Shown: in pieces, positions 9,108-18,640 of the stretch
How the letters are laid out: each line of letters begins with the position of its first letter
Numbering within the stretch: the first letter of the stretch is position 1
DNA from: Thermococcus sibiricus MM 739
GTDB lineage: Archaea; Methanobacteriota_B; Thermococci; Thermococcales; Thermococcaceae
Assembly (NCBI RefSeq): GCF_000022545.1
Contig: NC_012883.1
Span: 984,276-1,048,275 of the forward strand
Direction: 5' to 3'
Length of the DNA: 64,000 nt
Position numbers and translations under genes: made by a program
Notes under the pieces: model-generated
What the model was told of the DNA's origin: nothing
Seen by the model: the letters and a program-made list of their open reading frames with translations, nothing else
Databases searched by the model: none

Positions 9108-9729
9108 TTTCCTTTAAAATTTTCTCAATTATTTCTTTTACCTCGTAGAGGTCCTTTGCCAAATAATCCCCTTCCACTCCCTCATGAGGATTTATAGCTA
9201 TACTAACATCAGCAACCTTGAACATGGCAATGTCATTATGGCCATCTCCTACAGCTACCGTGAGTTTAGGCTTAAGCTTCTCCTTGAGTTCAAGCAAAAT
9301 ATCGCCCTTATTCCTGAAGTCTACCCAAGAGAGAACATCTCCAGTGACTTTTTCTTCTTCATCAAAGAGAAGCTCATTAGCATAGACAAAATCCGCTTTG
9401 AGTTCTTTTCCAATTCTCTCTGCCAGACATTTAAGACCTCCACTAATTATGGCTATTTTAAACTTATTCCTTTTTAAAAACTCAAAGAGTTCTTTAACTC
9501 CTTCAAAATATTCTACAGACTCTACCCATTCCATGATTTCCTTTCTACTTTTTCCCCTCCATAATGAAGCATCTAACTTTGCCCATGTTGCATAATCAAA
9601 TTCACCTTTGAAAAAACGTTCTGCATATTCCTCTCCTTTATCCCATGTCCCAAATCTCTTGTGAAGTTCCACCCAGCTTGATTTTGATTTCACTAATGTG
9701 CCTTCCAAGTCAAATGCTATTAGATACAT
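9097..9729 (-). CDS. HAD phosphatase, phosphoserine phosphatase-like
   Basis: 210 residues from the ATG at 9729, chosen because GGAGGGAG precedes it; the longer reading to 9756 has no such site. Motif I is AFDLEGTLV (nucleophile Asp, residues 5-9), motif II is IISGG, a conserved Lys lies in RNKGD, and motif IV is VGDGHNDIAMF, the arrangement of the SerB subgroup. A phosphoserine phosphatase role is possible, but the DLEGT variant and divergent cap leave the substrate open. It starts 1 base after the PIMT stop codon, so the two are one operon. Confidence 0.82.
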   Translation of the reverse strand: MYLIAFDLEGTLVKSKSSWVELHKRFGTWDKGEEYAERFFKGEFDYATWAKLDASLWRGKSRKEIMEWVESVEYFEGVKELFEFLKRNKFKIAIISGGLKCLAERIGKELKADFVYANELLFDEEEKVTGDVLSWVDFRNKGDILLELKEKLKPKLTVAVGDGHNDIAMFKVADVSIAINPHEGVEGDYLAKDLYEVKEIIEKILKESGQ

Positions 9730-9730
9730 T

Positions 9731-10447
<717 letters not shown>

Positions 10448-11053
10448 CTAGTTCTTTCCGTATCCTCTATAAATTTCCAAGTTTCTACTTGCTCTACCAC
10501 GTATAGGACGGCCTATTATCCTAACTATCTCATCGGCCTTTGCTCTTCCATCCTTAAGCATCTTACCCTCTATCTTTATCTTGTCTATCTTGAATGTATA
10601 ACCTCCAACCTCAAGCACTTCCCCAATTGCAAATTCTTCTTCTCTGTCAACTTTGACCTTGAATGACTGTGTAATTCCTTTGGGGAGATATATTGAAACT
10701 CCTATAACCTTGGGATACGCCAAGCTTTCCCCCCACAACACCTTTACATCCTTTATCTCAGCTTTTTCGACTCTTTTATTATCTTCAAGCTCGATACTGC
10801 TTATTCTCACCTCATCGTCTTCAAGCTCTACAATGTCTCCTACTCTTATTTCTTCATCAACCGGTAGTTCGACAGTTTTCTTAAAGCTTTTCTCATGTTT
10901 GCTAACTATTATGGGCACTTGAATCATTTTGCCCACTATTATCTGCCAAACATGACCACATTCGGCACATCTTAAAGTTAGATCTCTCCCTCGTTCTTTA
11001 ATTATCTCAACGTCCTCACTTTTACATTCAGGGCAAACAAAATATTCTTCCAT
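10448..11053 (-). CDS. HVO_0476-type zinc-ribbon protein
   Basis: 201 residues from the ATG at 11053, which follows GAGGTGA at normal spacing. The N-terminal zinc ribbon is CPECKSEDVEII then LRCAECGHVW (two CxxC knuckles, residues 7-37). The rest consists of two related beta-rich repeats rich in charged residues (VGDIVELEDDEVRISSIEL; IGEVLEVGGYTFKIDKIKI). This architecture is conserved in euryarchaea but has no known function; an RNA- or protein-binding role is only a guess. A TATA box at 11088-11098 gives it its own promoter. Confidence 0.75.
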   Translation of the reverse strand: MEEYFVCPECKSEDVEIIKERGRDLTLRCAECGHVWQIIVGKMIQVPIIVSKHEKSFKKTVELPVDEEIRVGDIVELEDDEVRISSIELEDNKRVEKAEIKDVKVLWGESLAYPKVIGVSIYLPKGITQSFKVKVDREEEFAIGEVLEVGGYTFKIDKIKIEGKMLKDGRAKADEIVRIIGRPIRGRASRNLEIYRGYGKN

Positions 11054-11087
11054 TTCTTTCACCTCGCTTCTTTGGGCTAGTATATTC

Positions 11088-11098
11088 ACTTTATAAAG
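11088..11098 (-). promoter_or_regulatory. TATA box for the zinc-ribbon gene
   Basis: Minus-strand CTTTATAAAGT, about 20-25 bases before the predicted transcript start near 11068 and 35 bases before the ATG. Confidence 0.55.
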
Positions 11099-11100
11099 CT

Positions 11101-12030
11101 TCACATCTCTTTTAGTTTAACAAGGTATGTTCTACCATCTTTAACCCGTTCTATTAACCCTCTCTTCTCCATATTCTTTAATAAAAGGCTAACTTTTGCT
11201 TTTGAGAATCCCAACCTTTTTACAAGCTCACTTTGATACATCGGTCTCTCTCTCAAGATTTCAATAACTTTTTCTTCATCCGATCTTAGGTTTATTCCAC
11301 TTCTTTCTTTGCCCTTATAGAGAATCCCAGCAAAAAATCCCCCTACAAAGGCTATTAATATAGGAATTACAAAATACATTAGTGGAAAAGTGTTGTTTAG
11401 TTCTCCAGAAAAACCAACTATGAAATAAAACTCTTCTCCTGATCTAACTTCTTGTTTTTTCCATTCCATTAAAAGCGCATCTCCACTGCTTTCAACTTTG
11501 TCGGGAGATGGAACAATGGGAGAGAGAATTGCATAACCTCTAGGAATGTATAACCTTGCATAAAAGTAACCCACTGGTTGTTCAAATTTTAGATAATATG
11601 AAAACTGCTTTTTACCATTGATATCTTGAAGCATTCCCTCAGAGTAAAAGCTTATTCGTATTTTCAAGTTGTCCCCTGAGGATACCTCAGAAAATCCTAT
11701 GTAAATTGCATTTATGTCTCCTACAACCTTAGAAACACTAACATTTGCTATTTGGGTTCTACCATTTATCTCAACTATTGCTTCGGGATTTTCAATGGGA
11801 TACTGTGAGTAAAACGTGTATCTCGATAATGGCACGTTTGGAGAAATAGTAATCTCTATGGTCTCTTTAACCCTTGTCTCATCCAGTATGTCAAAATATA
11901 GAGAGTAACCATCTATATTATACTCATACTCCTCCTGGGATCTCACGGGTTTGAGAAATAGGAGAATAAATATAAGCAGAATTAAAGCTGACTTCCTTCT
12001 TGTGGATTTTTTATTTTTAACAATGGGCAT
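11101..12030 (-). CDS. Membrane-anchored protein with extracytoplasmic beta domain and cytoplasmic winged helix
   Basis: About 309 residues. A signal-type hydrophobic helix (SALILLIFILLFL) is followed by a beta-rich outside domain of about 180 residues, one membrane helix (MYFVIPILIAFVGGFFAGIL, near residue 225) and a C-terminal winged helix of MarR/ArsR type (VIEILRERPMYQSELVKRL, then VSLLLKNMEKRGLIERV). Such one-helix DNA-binding sensors may pass an outside signal to transcription. The start is uncertain: ATG 12030 lies inside the end of the upstream gene (49-base overlap), and no clear ribosome binding site is seen. Confidence 0.72.
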   Translation of the reverse strand: MPIVKNKKSTRRKSALILLIFILLFLKPVRSQEEYEYNIDGYSLYFDILDETRVKETIEITISPNVPLSRYTFYSQYPIENPEAIVEINGRTQIANVSVSKVVGDINAIYIGFSEVSSGDNLKIRISFYSEGMLQDINGKKQFSYYLKFEQPVGYFYARLYIPRGYAILSPIVPSPDKVESSGDALLMEWKKQEVRSGEEFYFIVGFSGELNNTFPLMYFVIPILIAFVGGFFAGILYKGKERSGINLRSDEEKVIEILRERPMYQSELVKRLGFSKAKVSLLLKNMEKRGLIERVKDGRTYLVKLKEM

Positions 12031-13868
12031 ACTTCCACACACTCCCTACAGTGAATACACTTCTCCCAATCAACCTCTATCTTTCTTGTATTGGAGTTTA
12101 TTCTTAAAGCATTTTCTGGACACCTTCCAACACACACACCACACCCTACACATTCATAGGCTCTTTTTATCAGATAGTAGGCCTGCATGATTTCATTTTC
12201 ATCACTTGCCCTCACTTCATTTTCCGTGAATATTATATTGCTCGCCTTAAGGAAGTTTTCTCCTTCAAAAACTGGACCAAGTATCGGAGCCACTTCTTTC
12301 ATCCTATTAAGAACAATTTTTGTGTTTATTTTAAGGACAAATTCTTCATTTTCTTTTTTGATAGTATACCGTATTGGTTCCCAGATCCTTTTTTCAGGAA
12401 TTTTGATCCCAAGTTCTCTCGCTACAGCCTTCTGTCCCTTAGTAAGTTCCCTCCATCTCCAGAAACCATATTCTATCCATGCTTCAGGCATTCCAAAGCG
12501 TTTTCCCCATTTCCTCAGTTCATTTTCCCAATTTTTCCAAATTTCTGGCTTTTCCTCTTTTAAAGTCTGAAATTCCGCTAAAGATGAACTTGGACACATG
12601 AAACACCCAATTCTATCGACTCTGTTTTCATATAAGGGGTTATACTTTAACTCACGGGAAAATATGTAAAGCCATACCTCAAGAGCATTCCAGTGAAAGA
12701 TAGGAGATGCTCCAATTTCATTTGGCACCCATGGGTTCTTCCAAACTCTGGGTTGTTTATACCGTTGTATACTTTCATATTTCCTCTGACCCACAAACAT
12801 TAGAACTCCATCAGGATAATACCTTTTTATTGTCAAGGTAATCGGCCCAAGTTTTGTAACTTTGCAACACCACCGATAATCTCTTCCTGGAGGAGAAAAA
12901 ATACTTAAAGCACGCCAAAAAGCATCTTTTGCGTCTGCAATGATGAATTTTATGTTCTTCTCCTTTAAGTTCTCTTTCACCATATCTATATACTCAAGTG
13001 TCTCTGGGAATTCTATTCCTGTATTATTAAAGAAAACGAAGAAGTTTTCTCCAAATTCTTCGAGCATGAGCCCCAAGACCGCTAGGCTGTCTTTTCCACC
13101 ACTAAAAGCCACTCCTACTGGTCGGTTTATATTTTCGAAAGTTTTTCGCATAAACTTTCTGGCTTCATTTACCTTTTCTTCCAGAGCAGATTTGTTAGCC
13201 TTTATCACGTCCTCCATCTTTGCCCTTCTGCCTTCTCTATAAATAACCACCTTTTGATGACGTGTCTTTACCCCTGTACCTCTTTCATTCTTATCAATTA
13301 ACTTCTCCCAGCCTTTCTTTGCTATTCCTGTGGCAATAACATCACCATCTTCGCTAACCACTACTACATCGTCACCAACTTTAATACTGGCCTCTGCCTC
13401 AATAATTCCAACCGGAAGGACATTTGCTCCATTTTTTATAGGCTCTTTTGCACCCTTATCCACTATAACCCATTTTTTCATTTCTTTTCCAAAATGTTTC
13501 CAAAGGGCAATTGCTCCCTCAACCTTTAGGCCTGGATTCCATTTAAGTTTTATAGGATCAAACCGAAGCCACCCAAAAATGTACCCATCCAAAATAATCT
13601 CATATACATCGTCTTCGCCTGGAGTCTTATTTAGAAGAACTATCTTCCCATTAATTATCTCTCCTATATCAACCCCGTAATGCCTATTAAATTCTCGTTT
13701 AATGAAATCTAAATCTTTTTTAAATGCAAATCGAACGTCCGCTGGCGGGGTAAGATTTAATCTAAAGCCCTTTCCATGAATATCACACTTCTCACTTATT
13801 AACGGAACATTGCACTCTTCACACCAGTAAATGTGAGCTTTACCAAGAAATACAGGACCTTTCCTCAT
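11982..13868 (-). CDS. PAPS reductase-family PP-loop protein with zinc ribbon, PUA-like and 2[4Fe-4S] domains
   Basis: 628 residues from the ATG at 13868 (GGTGAGAGG before it). An N-terminal zinc knuckle (YWCEECNVPL) comes first. A PUA-like RNA-binding domain follows at about 150-215 (LPVGIIEAEASIKVGDDVVVV). The ATP-pyrophosphatase PP-loop is VAFSGGKDSLAVLGL (about 255-269), and a PAPS-reductase core ends with CMCPSSSLAEF-type cysteines. Last is a ferredoxin pair CVGCGVCVGRCP and CIHCRECVEVCP. The family is common in Thermococcales. Its domains suggest reduction or transfer of sulfur, perhaps onto RNA, rather than simple PAPS reduction, but this is inferred. Confidence 0.82.
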   Translation of the reverse strand: MRKGPVFLGKAHIYWCEECNVPLISEKCDIHGKGFRLNLTPPADVRFAFKKDLDFIKREFNRHYGVDIGEIINGKIVLLNKTPGEDDVYEIILDGYIFGWLRFDPIKLKWNPGLKVEGAIALWKHFGKEMKKWVIVDKGAKEPIKNGANVLPVGIIEAEASIKVGDDVVVVSEDGDVIATGIAKKGWEKLIDKNERGTGVKTRHQKVVIYREGRRAKMEDVIKANKSALEEKVNEARKFMRKTFENINRPVGVAFSGGKDSLAVLGLMLEEFGENFFVFFNNTGIEFPETLEYIDMVKENLKEKNIKFIIADAKDAFWRALSIFSPPGRDYRWCCKVTKLGPITLTIKRYYPDGVLMFVGQRKYESIQRYKQPRVWKNPWVPNEIGASPIFHWNALEVWLYIFSRELKYNPLYENRVDRIGCFMCPSSSLAEFQTLKEEKPEIWKNWENELRKWGKRFGMPEAWIEYGFWRWRELTKGQKAVARELGIKIPEKRIWEPIRYTIKKENEEFVLKINTKIVLNRMKEVAPILGPVFEGENFLKASNIIFTENEVRASDENEIMQAYYLIKRAYECVGCGVCVGRCPENALRINSNTRKIEVDWEKCIHCRECVEVCPLLKIKNPQEGSQL

Positions 13869-13897
13869 CCTCTCACCTAACGGGAGAAACAAAGCAG

Positions 13898-13910
13898 AGT
13901 TTATAACTCC
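13898..13910 (-). promoter_or_regulatory. TATA box of the PAPS reductase-family gene
   Basis: Minus-strand GAGTTATAAACTC, about 35 bases before the ATG at 13868. Confidence 0.5.
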
Positions 13911-14036
13911 TTTGGTTAGACTTTTCTGTATCTCAAAAAGAAAATAACCAGTATGCGAAACTTGTTGATAGAAAGTTCATTAAAAGTCCAACAGTTCTCC
14001 CCCACAAAATGCCTCTAATCTTGGAATAGACCAAAA

Positions 14037-14046
14037 ACTTTATAAG
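14037..14046 (+). promoter_or_regulatory. TATA box of tRNA-Lys
   Basis: ACTTTATAAG, with A-rich BRE bases before it. It is about 26 bases before a start just 5' of the tRNA at 14072. Confidence 0.65.
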
Positions 14047-14071
14047 CGCATCATAATCTCTAACTTATCGA

Positions 14072-14149
14072 GGGCCGGTAGCTCAGCCTGGTTAGAGCAC
14101 CGGGCTTTTAACCCGGTGGTCGCGGGTTCGAATCCCGTCCGGCCCGCCA
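14072..14149 (+). tRNA. tRNA-Lys (anticodon TTT), CCA encoded
   Basis: Full cloverleaf. The acceptor stem GGGCCGG (14072-14078) pairs with CCGGCCC (14139-14145). The anticodon stem CCGGG/CCCGG encloses loop CTTTTAA with anticodon TTT, and the T arm GCGGG-TTCGAAT-CCCGT follows. G is the discriminator base and CCA is encoded in the gene at 14147-14149. No intron. The GC-rich stems are as expected for a hyperthermophile. Confidence 0.98.
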
Positions 14150-14217
14150 TCTCACAACTTTTCTAAAAATCGAAAGAGCTTAAAGTCTTGAATACTAATT
14201 ATTTCTGGGGTGATGAG

Positions 14218-14454
14218 ATGACAGATGTTTTTGAACTAGCTAGAAAATATCATAGTGAATTAGGAATAAAAGAGCCAAGCTTTGCCACTCTCGCAGCTGA
14301 ACTTTTTGGAGATTTAGGCCTTAGCGTGATGAATCACTTACAAAAAGAAGGCTACTCGTTAAAGGGAACCAGATTCTTAGATTATGAAAAAAGCCTTGTG
14401 CTGGAAGTAGTAAAAGAAAATAAAAACTATGAGATTCTCTTAAGAAGACTCTAA
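14218..14454 (+). CDS. Small conserved hypothetical protein
   Basis: 78 residues from the ATG at 14218, directly behind GGGGTGATGAG; a longer in-frame start at 14188 has no such site. The predicted fold is helical at the N-terminus (VFELARKYHSELG, TLAAELFGDLGLSVMNHL), then a beta strand (LVLEVVKENKNYEILLRRL). No Cys, membrane segment or known motif is seen. It overlaps the convergent gene at 14451 by 4 bases. Function unknown. Confidence 0.6.
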   Translation: MTDVFELARKYHSELGIKEPSFATLAAELFGDLGLSVMNHLQKEGYSLKGTRFLDYEKSLVLEVVKENKNYEILLRRL

Positions 14455-15773
14455 TATCTAACTTCGTAATCGAATATTATCTCTTCCTTTTCCCCTGGAT
14501 TAACTGTTACTTTGAACTCTACGTAATCTGCCGTTTCGTTTATGGGGCTTATTGAGCTTTCTAGTATTTTTCCACGCCACTTGTAATGTCTCACAATTAC
14601 CTCTTTACTCTCCTCTCCAAAATTCCTCAGTGTAACTCTAATCTTGTAGTATCCGTAGTGATCATCATGTCTTTCTTCTAGAACCTCCGTGGTTCCTTTC
14701 AAGTCAATATCCCTTCCAAGTTTGAGTCGTAGTGTATCTCCTTTCGCTGTATGATCAATCATTTGTTCGCCAATTAAAACGTTTTTATCTTCCATCTCTT
14801 TGTAAATTTCCACAATACCTTTTGGAAGAACATCATTTGTCTTCAGAGAAATTATTTCGTAGATGTCTTGGGCTCCACCGTAAGGGTAGCTCTCATAGAG
14901 ATACTCCCTAATAAAGTCAGTCTTTTGGTAAATGTATGGAATCATTTTCGTTTCAAATGCTCCTATATCTACCGTACCGAGCTTATAGAGATAGAAGGCC
15001 TCTATTTTTGTCTGCTGAATTGGCTCTTCTGGAACTTCCTTTCCTACCATTGACTCGGTTGCATAATATTTGTCAAAGATTACTTGAAGAGGTTGATAAA
15101 ACTGGACATCTCCTGAAACCAAGAGAACTTCCGTATTTTCAAATGTTTTGTTTGTAGGATTGTTAATTAAAATATACCCATAAAACTCTGCATTATCACT
15201 TAAATACAACTTGTACCTTGAATTCCACCCTATTCCTTTAACCCTGTAAATAAGTTTGAAGAAATACTTACCATCTTCATCAGCATTTATCAAAGCATAG
15301 GTGTTTGATATGCTCTCCTCTCCCAGAGTGGCTGTTTTTATATATTCAATCTCTGTAGGTTCTATGAGGTAGTATGCGTTTCCCTGAACGGCCACTTTTC
15401 CATCGTGATACCCCAAAAATTTCCCACTTATAGTCTCACCACTTTTGAGTTTTATTGTTATCTCTTTCCCAATGTTCGCCTCTATAAGATCTTTCCCTGT
15501 AACTTCCTTGTTTATGATTCCTAAAACCTTAACTTTTTCATCTAAGGGTTTTAATGTTATTTGGCCAACATCAAGGCCTTCTAAAACGTCTAATGGTACT
15601 TCATTTATCCCTTGCTTTAATTCAAGCTGGAGAGTTTTTTCCACTACTCCAATTTTCGCAGAGTCGTAGAGGGCAATACTTGTTTGATCTTCTTGTGCCT
15701 GTGTTTGGTGGAAAATCACCATGGCCAGAAGAACAAAACTCACCAAAATTCCCCCAATAATTTTCTGTTTCAT
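14451..15773 (-). CDS. Secreted DUF4139-like protein
   Basis: 440 residues with an N-terminal signal helix (IIGGILVSFVLLAMVIFHQTQA). The mature part resembles the DUF4140/DUF4139 surface-protein family: an N-terminal beta domain (LQLELKQGINEVPLDVLEG), an inserted Sm-like turn (LKSGETISGKFLGYHDGKV), and the C-terminal beta sandwich with GWNSRYKLYLS, ILINNPTNKTFENTEVLLVSG and DIDLKGTTEV, all typical of that family. It is probably a cell-surface or secreted protein of unknown role. ATG 15773 is chosen since GGTGA lies 5 bases before it. It is divergent from acdB. Confidence 0.75.
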   Translation of the reverse strand: MKQKIIGGILVSFVLLAMVIFHQTQAQEDQTSIALYDSAKIGVVEKTLQLELKQGINEVPLDVLEGLDVGQITLKPLDEKVKVLGIINKEVTGKDLIEANIGKEITIKLKSGETISGKFLGYHDGKVAVQGNAYYLIEPTEIEYIKTATLGEESISNTYALINADEDGKYFFKLIYRVKGIGWNSRYKLYLSDNAEFYGYILINNPTNKTFENTEVLLVSGDVQFYQPLQVIFDKYYATESMVGKEVPEEPIQQTKIEAFYLYKLGTVDIGAFETKMIPYIYQKTDFIREYLYESYPYGGAQDIYEIISLKTNDVLPKGIVEIYKEMEDKNVLIGEQMIDHTAKGDTLRLKLGRDIDLKGTTEVLEERHDDHYGYYKIRVTLRNFGEESKEVIVRHYKWRGKILESSISPINETADYVEFKVTVNPGEKEEIIFDYEVRY

Positions 15774-15906
15774 ATTTTTCACCATCTATATATTAGTGCC
15801 CGTTCTATTTATACTAATCGACAGCTTCAACCTGATTCAAAATGGAAAGACTTTTAATATTGTCAACATAACTGAAACTGTCATCATTATAATCGAGGTG
15901 GTAGAT

Positions 15907-16605
15907 ATGGATAGAGTTGCAAAAGCTAAGGAAATAATCGAAAAAGCAAAAGCTGAGAATAGACCACTTGTAGAGCCCGAAGCAAAGGAAATTCTTCAGC
16001 TATACGGAGTTCCTGTTCCCGAGTTCAAGGTTGCTACAAATGAGGAAGAGGCCGTCCAATTTGCAAGGGAAATAGGATATCCCGTAGTTATGAAGATTGT
16101 CTCTCCACAAATTATCCACAAGAGCGATGCGGGTGGTGTTAAGGTCAACATAAAAAGCGATGAGGAGGCTAAAGAAGCCTTTAATACCATTATGAAGAAC
16201 GCCAAGAACTATAAACCTGATGCTGACCTTTGGGGGGTTATTATCTACAAGATGCTTCCACTTGGAAAGGAAGTCATCGTGGGTATGATAAGAGACCCAC
16301 AATTCGGACCGGCCATCATGTTTGGTCTTGGTGGAATTTTTGTCGAAATCTTAAAAGATGTTAGCTTTAGAGTTGCTCCAATAAGCAAAGAGGAAGCACT
16401 TGAAATGATAAAAGAGATCAAGGCCTATCCAATCCTTGCTGGGGCAAGGGGAGAAAAACCAGTAAACATTGAAGCTCTAGCTGAGATCATCATGAAAGTT
16501 GGAGAGCTTGCTCTAGAGCTCCCAGAAGTAAAAGAATTAGATATCAATCCAGTATTTGCCTACGAAGACACCTCTGTTGCTGTCGATGCAAGAATACTTC
16601 TTTAA
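15907..16605 (+). CDS. acdB: ADP-forming acetyl-CoA synthetase I, beta subunit
   Basis: The ATP-grasp subunit of acetyl-CoA synthetase (ADP-forming), which converts acetyl-CoA, ADP and phosphate to acetate, CoA and ATP. This is the main energy-yielding last step of sugar and peptide fermentation in Thermococcales. The 232-residue length and sequence (MDRVAKAKEIIEKAKAEN; VMKIVSPQIIHKSDAGGV; GMIRDPQFGPAIMFGLGG with the ATP-grasp core; ELDINPVFAY) match the separate beta subunit of isoenzyme I. GAGGTGG precedes the ATG. The alpha subunit is not in the window. A T-rich terminator follows at 16606-16615. Confidence 0.96.
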   Translation: MDRVAKAKEIIEKAKAENRPLVEPEAKEILQLYGVPVPEFKVATNEEEAVQFAREIGYPVVMKIVSPQIIHKSDAGGVKVNIKSDEEAKEAFNTIMKNAKNYKPDADLWGVIIYKMLPLGKEVIVGMIRDPQFGPAIMFGLGGIFVEILKDVSFRVAPISKEEALEMIKEIKAYPILAGARGEKPVNIEALAEIIMKVGELALELPEVKELDINPVFAYEDTSVAVDARILL

Positions 16606-16637
16606 TCTTTTTTCTTTATAATTTAAAAAAGAGGATG

Positions 16638-17435
16638 TTAATTCCATGTTTCTGCAATTACATCGTGTTTGTGGATACTTTCATGACTTAAAACTCTTAC
16701 ATGAATATTTCCCTTAAATCTCTGCCTTGCCTTGAAAATAATTTCTCTAGCTACATCCTCCACGAATTTAGGATTAGAGTACATGGCTTGGACCACTGCA
16801 TTTTCATCTGCAGTTTTCAACAAAGTGTAAGTTGGAGAACTAAATGACTCCTCAACAACATCTATCATGTCCTCCAATGGGATTTCTTCATCATAATCAG
16901 TTCTTATTTCAAGAGTTGCAATTGCCCTTTGAATATGTGTCTTTCCCTGATTATTTGCCATAGCATGTGGACAGGCCGTGTTACCAATAGCTATAACTTT
17001 TAAGACTTTTTCAACTTTCTCGGGTTCTTTTATTACTCCTACCTCCACATCATATGTTTCAAGGGTTACTTTTTTGCTGGCCGGAGTTTCTCTTTCCATA
17101 ATCAACTGTGTCTTGATCCAAGCTTCAGCCCTTCTGTGAGGATGCTTCTTCTCCAAACGCCTTATTATAGCAAGCCCAAGCTCCTCCAATGAGGTATGGG
17201 CCTCTTTTACTTCCTCTTCCACTGCTTCACTCATCGTCTCAGTGATACTTTCCACAAGACGACTCATATGAATACCTTTCTTCTCTTCGGGTACATCTAT
17301 AGTTATCTCAAATGTTGGAATGAACGTGTAAAATTTTCCTTTCCAATTTATCCTTGCAATTGTTCGTAAGTTAGTTATCCCAACCCTATGAAGTCTCTCT
17401 CTGATTTCCGGAATTTCTTCTTGAGTTTCGAACAT
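16638..17435 (-). CDS. mptA: GTP cyclohydrolase MptA (type IV)
   Basis: Opens the ring of GTP to give 7,8-dihydroneopterin cyclic phosphate, the first step of archaeal pterin synthesis. In this organism that pathway feeds modified folates and possibly other pterins. The 265 residues have the FolE2/MptA features: IHMSRLVES, a zinc site with the conserved Cys in [11 protein letters not shown] and His in KTHIQRA, the Glu in [13 protein letters not shown], and a closing [12 protein letters not shown]. It faces acdB across a shared T-rich terminator zone. The preceding gap of 42 bases holds no other gene. Confidence 0.93.
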   Translation of the reverse strand: MFETQEEIPEIRERLHRVGITNLRTIARINWKGKFYTFIPTFEITIDVPEEKKGIHMSRLVESITETMSEAVEEEVKEAHTSLEELGLAIIRRLEKKHPHRRAEAWIKTQLIMERETPASKKVTLETYDVEVGVIKEPEKVEKVLKVIAIGNTACPHAMANNQGKTHIQRAIATLEIRTDYDEEIPLEDMIDVVEESFSSPTYTLLKTADENAVVQAMYSNPKFVEDVAREIIFKARQRFKGNIHVRVLSHESIHKHDVIAETWN

Positions 17436-17477
17436 TTTCTCACCACCATTAGGGAAACCTAAACACTTCTTTTAAAC

Positions 17478-18242
17478 TTATCTCAAAAAGTGCATCAGCT
17501 TTTCATAACTCTCCCTAGCAATTTTAATGTCTTCTTTATCCAGTTTGTATCCATACTTTGCCTTTTCAAAAACTCTTGTAATATTGTCTAAGTCTTCCAA
17601 ATCCTCAAAGATGTCTTTCAATTTATCTTCGTGCTCCCAATGAGTCCAACTCTTTTGATAAGGATATCCTCTTTTTATAAGGCCTGCAACAACATTTTTG
17701 TACATTTTAATTATTCTCTCTTCAGGTGACCCTTCAATTGTATCGAAAGTTATCTCGGGATCAAATTTGGTAATTTCAATTTTTTGAGGTTCTTTTTTTC
17801 TATAAAAGAGCAGAACGGCAATAATAACAATAAACACGAAAATAGGAATAAAATAAGCATAATCCGGAAGAGGTTCGTAGGTAATTGTAAAAGTGTCGTT
17901 AGAAAAGCCAAGCTTGGGATATTTTATCACCGGAGCCTTAATACCTCTATAAGGCTCTACTCTTTTGCTAAAAAGTGCTCTAAGTGCTATAACAATTGCT
18001 AGGATTATAATCAGTTCCCTCAAATACTCTCCCTTGGTTCGTTTACGTCTCTTTACTGACATTATTGGTATTCCTTTTTTAAAGAGAAACCATATAGCAT
18101 ATCCAAGAAATCCAAAAAAAAGAGTTGCCCATGCAAGATATAGAATTTCAATGTTGAACGAACTTTGTCCATGTTCTACGGTAGCTCTAAAGAGCATTGT
18201 AATGAAAAGCAACAGTATCATAAAAGGTACCAATCGCTTCAT
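17478..18242 (-). CDS. Membrane protein with C-terminal DUF4129-like domain
   Basis: 254 residues. Helices at about 1-22 (LVPFMILLLFITMLF), 28-52 (LYLAWATLFFGFLGYAIWFLF), 72-90 and 128-148 (YFIPIFVFIVIIAVLLFYR). The cytoplasmic C-terminal domain (SPEERIIKMYKNVVAGLIKRGYP ... YEKLMHFL) is DUF4129-like; in other proteins this domain ends membrane proteins linked to transglutaminase/MoxR modules. None of those partners is next to it here. It is 3 bases downstream of the DUF1699 gene and probably cotranscribed. Confidence 0.72.
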   Translation of the reverse strand: MKRLVPFMILLLFITMLFRATVEHGQSSFNIEILYLAWATLFFGFLGYAIWFLFKKGIPIMSVKRRKRTKGEYLRELIIILAIVIALRALFSKRVEPYRGIKAPVIKYPKLGFSNDTFTITYEPLPDYAYFIPIFVFIVIIAVLLFYRKKEPQKIEITKFDPEITFDTIEGSPEERIIKMYKNVVAGLIKRGYPYQKSWTHWEHEDKLKDIFEDLEDLDNITRVFEKAKYGYKLDKEDIKIARESYEKLMHFLR

Positions 18243-18245
18243 CTG

Positions 18246-18635
18246 TTATCGCCCGTTAATTATGTAATAAACTGTTCTCAGTGGAATTTTTAGCTCTTGA
18301 CTTATCTCTTTGGGAGTTTTGCCCTTCCTCACTAACTCCTCAATCTGCTTTATAATAGCAGCATCATATTTTTTAGGCCTTCCACGGGAATGATTTGCTG
18401 GAACTAGCTTTATTCCCATCTGACTGAGGGCCCTTATGATTTTCTTAGAAACTTTAGGGTAAAGACTTGAGGGACATTTAATAATCTTGACATTAGGAGC
18501 CCTTTCTAATATTTTCACAAGAATTACCTTGGTAGGACGGAGATTTATGTATACTTCAGTAACTTCTCCGTTTAATGTTTCGTCTATTTTTTTCAAGAGT
18601 TCCTCATTATTTCCCGCCTTTATCTCCACCTTCAT
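18246..18635 (-). CDS. DUF1699 family protein with resolvase-like helix-turn-helix
   Basis: 129 residues. The N-terminal half (MKVEIKAGNNEELLKKID ... VILVKILERAPNVKIIKCPSSLYPKVS) is the DUF1699 domain of euryarchaea. The C-terminal 50 residues, starting SRGRPKKYDAAIIKQIEELVRKGKTP, form a helix-turn-helix like those of resolvases and Mor regulators (ISQELKIPLRTVYYII). A DNA-binding regulator is likely. ATG 18635 follows GGTGA at 5 bases; the GTG at 18644 is an alternative. It starts inside the operon with DUF530 and topoisomerase VI. Confidence 0.8.
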   Translation of the reverse strand: MKVEIKAGNNEELLKKIDETLNGEVTEVYINLRPTKVILVKILERAPNVKIIKCPSSLYPKVSKKIIRALSQMGIKLVPANHSRGRPKKYDAAIIKQIEELVRKGKTPKEISQELKIPLRTVYYIINGR

Positions 18636-18640
18636 CCTAC

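Noticed and set aside
14209-14220. GTGATGA resembling a C box
   Set aside because: It is the ribosome binding site of the small gene at 14218; no D boxes follow.
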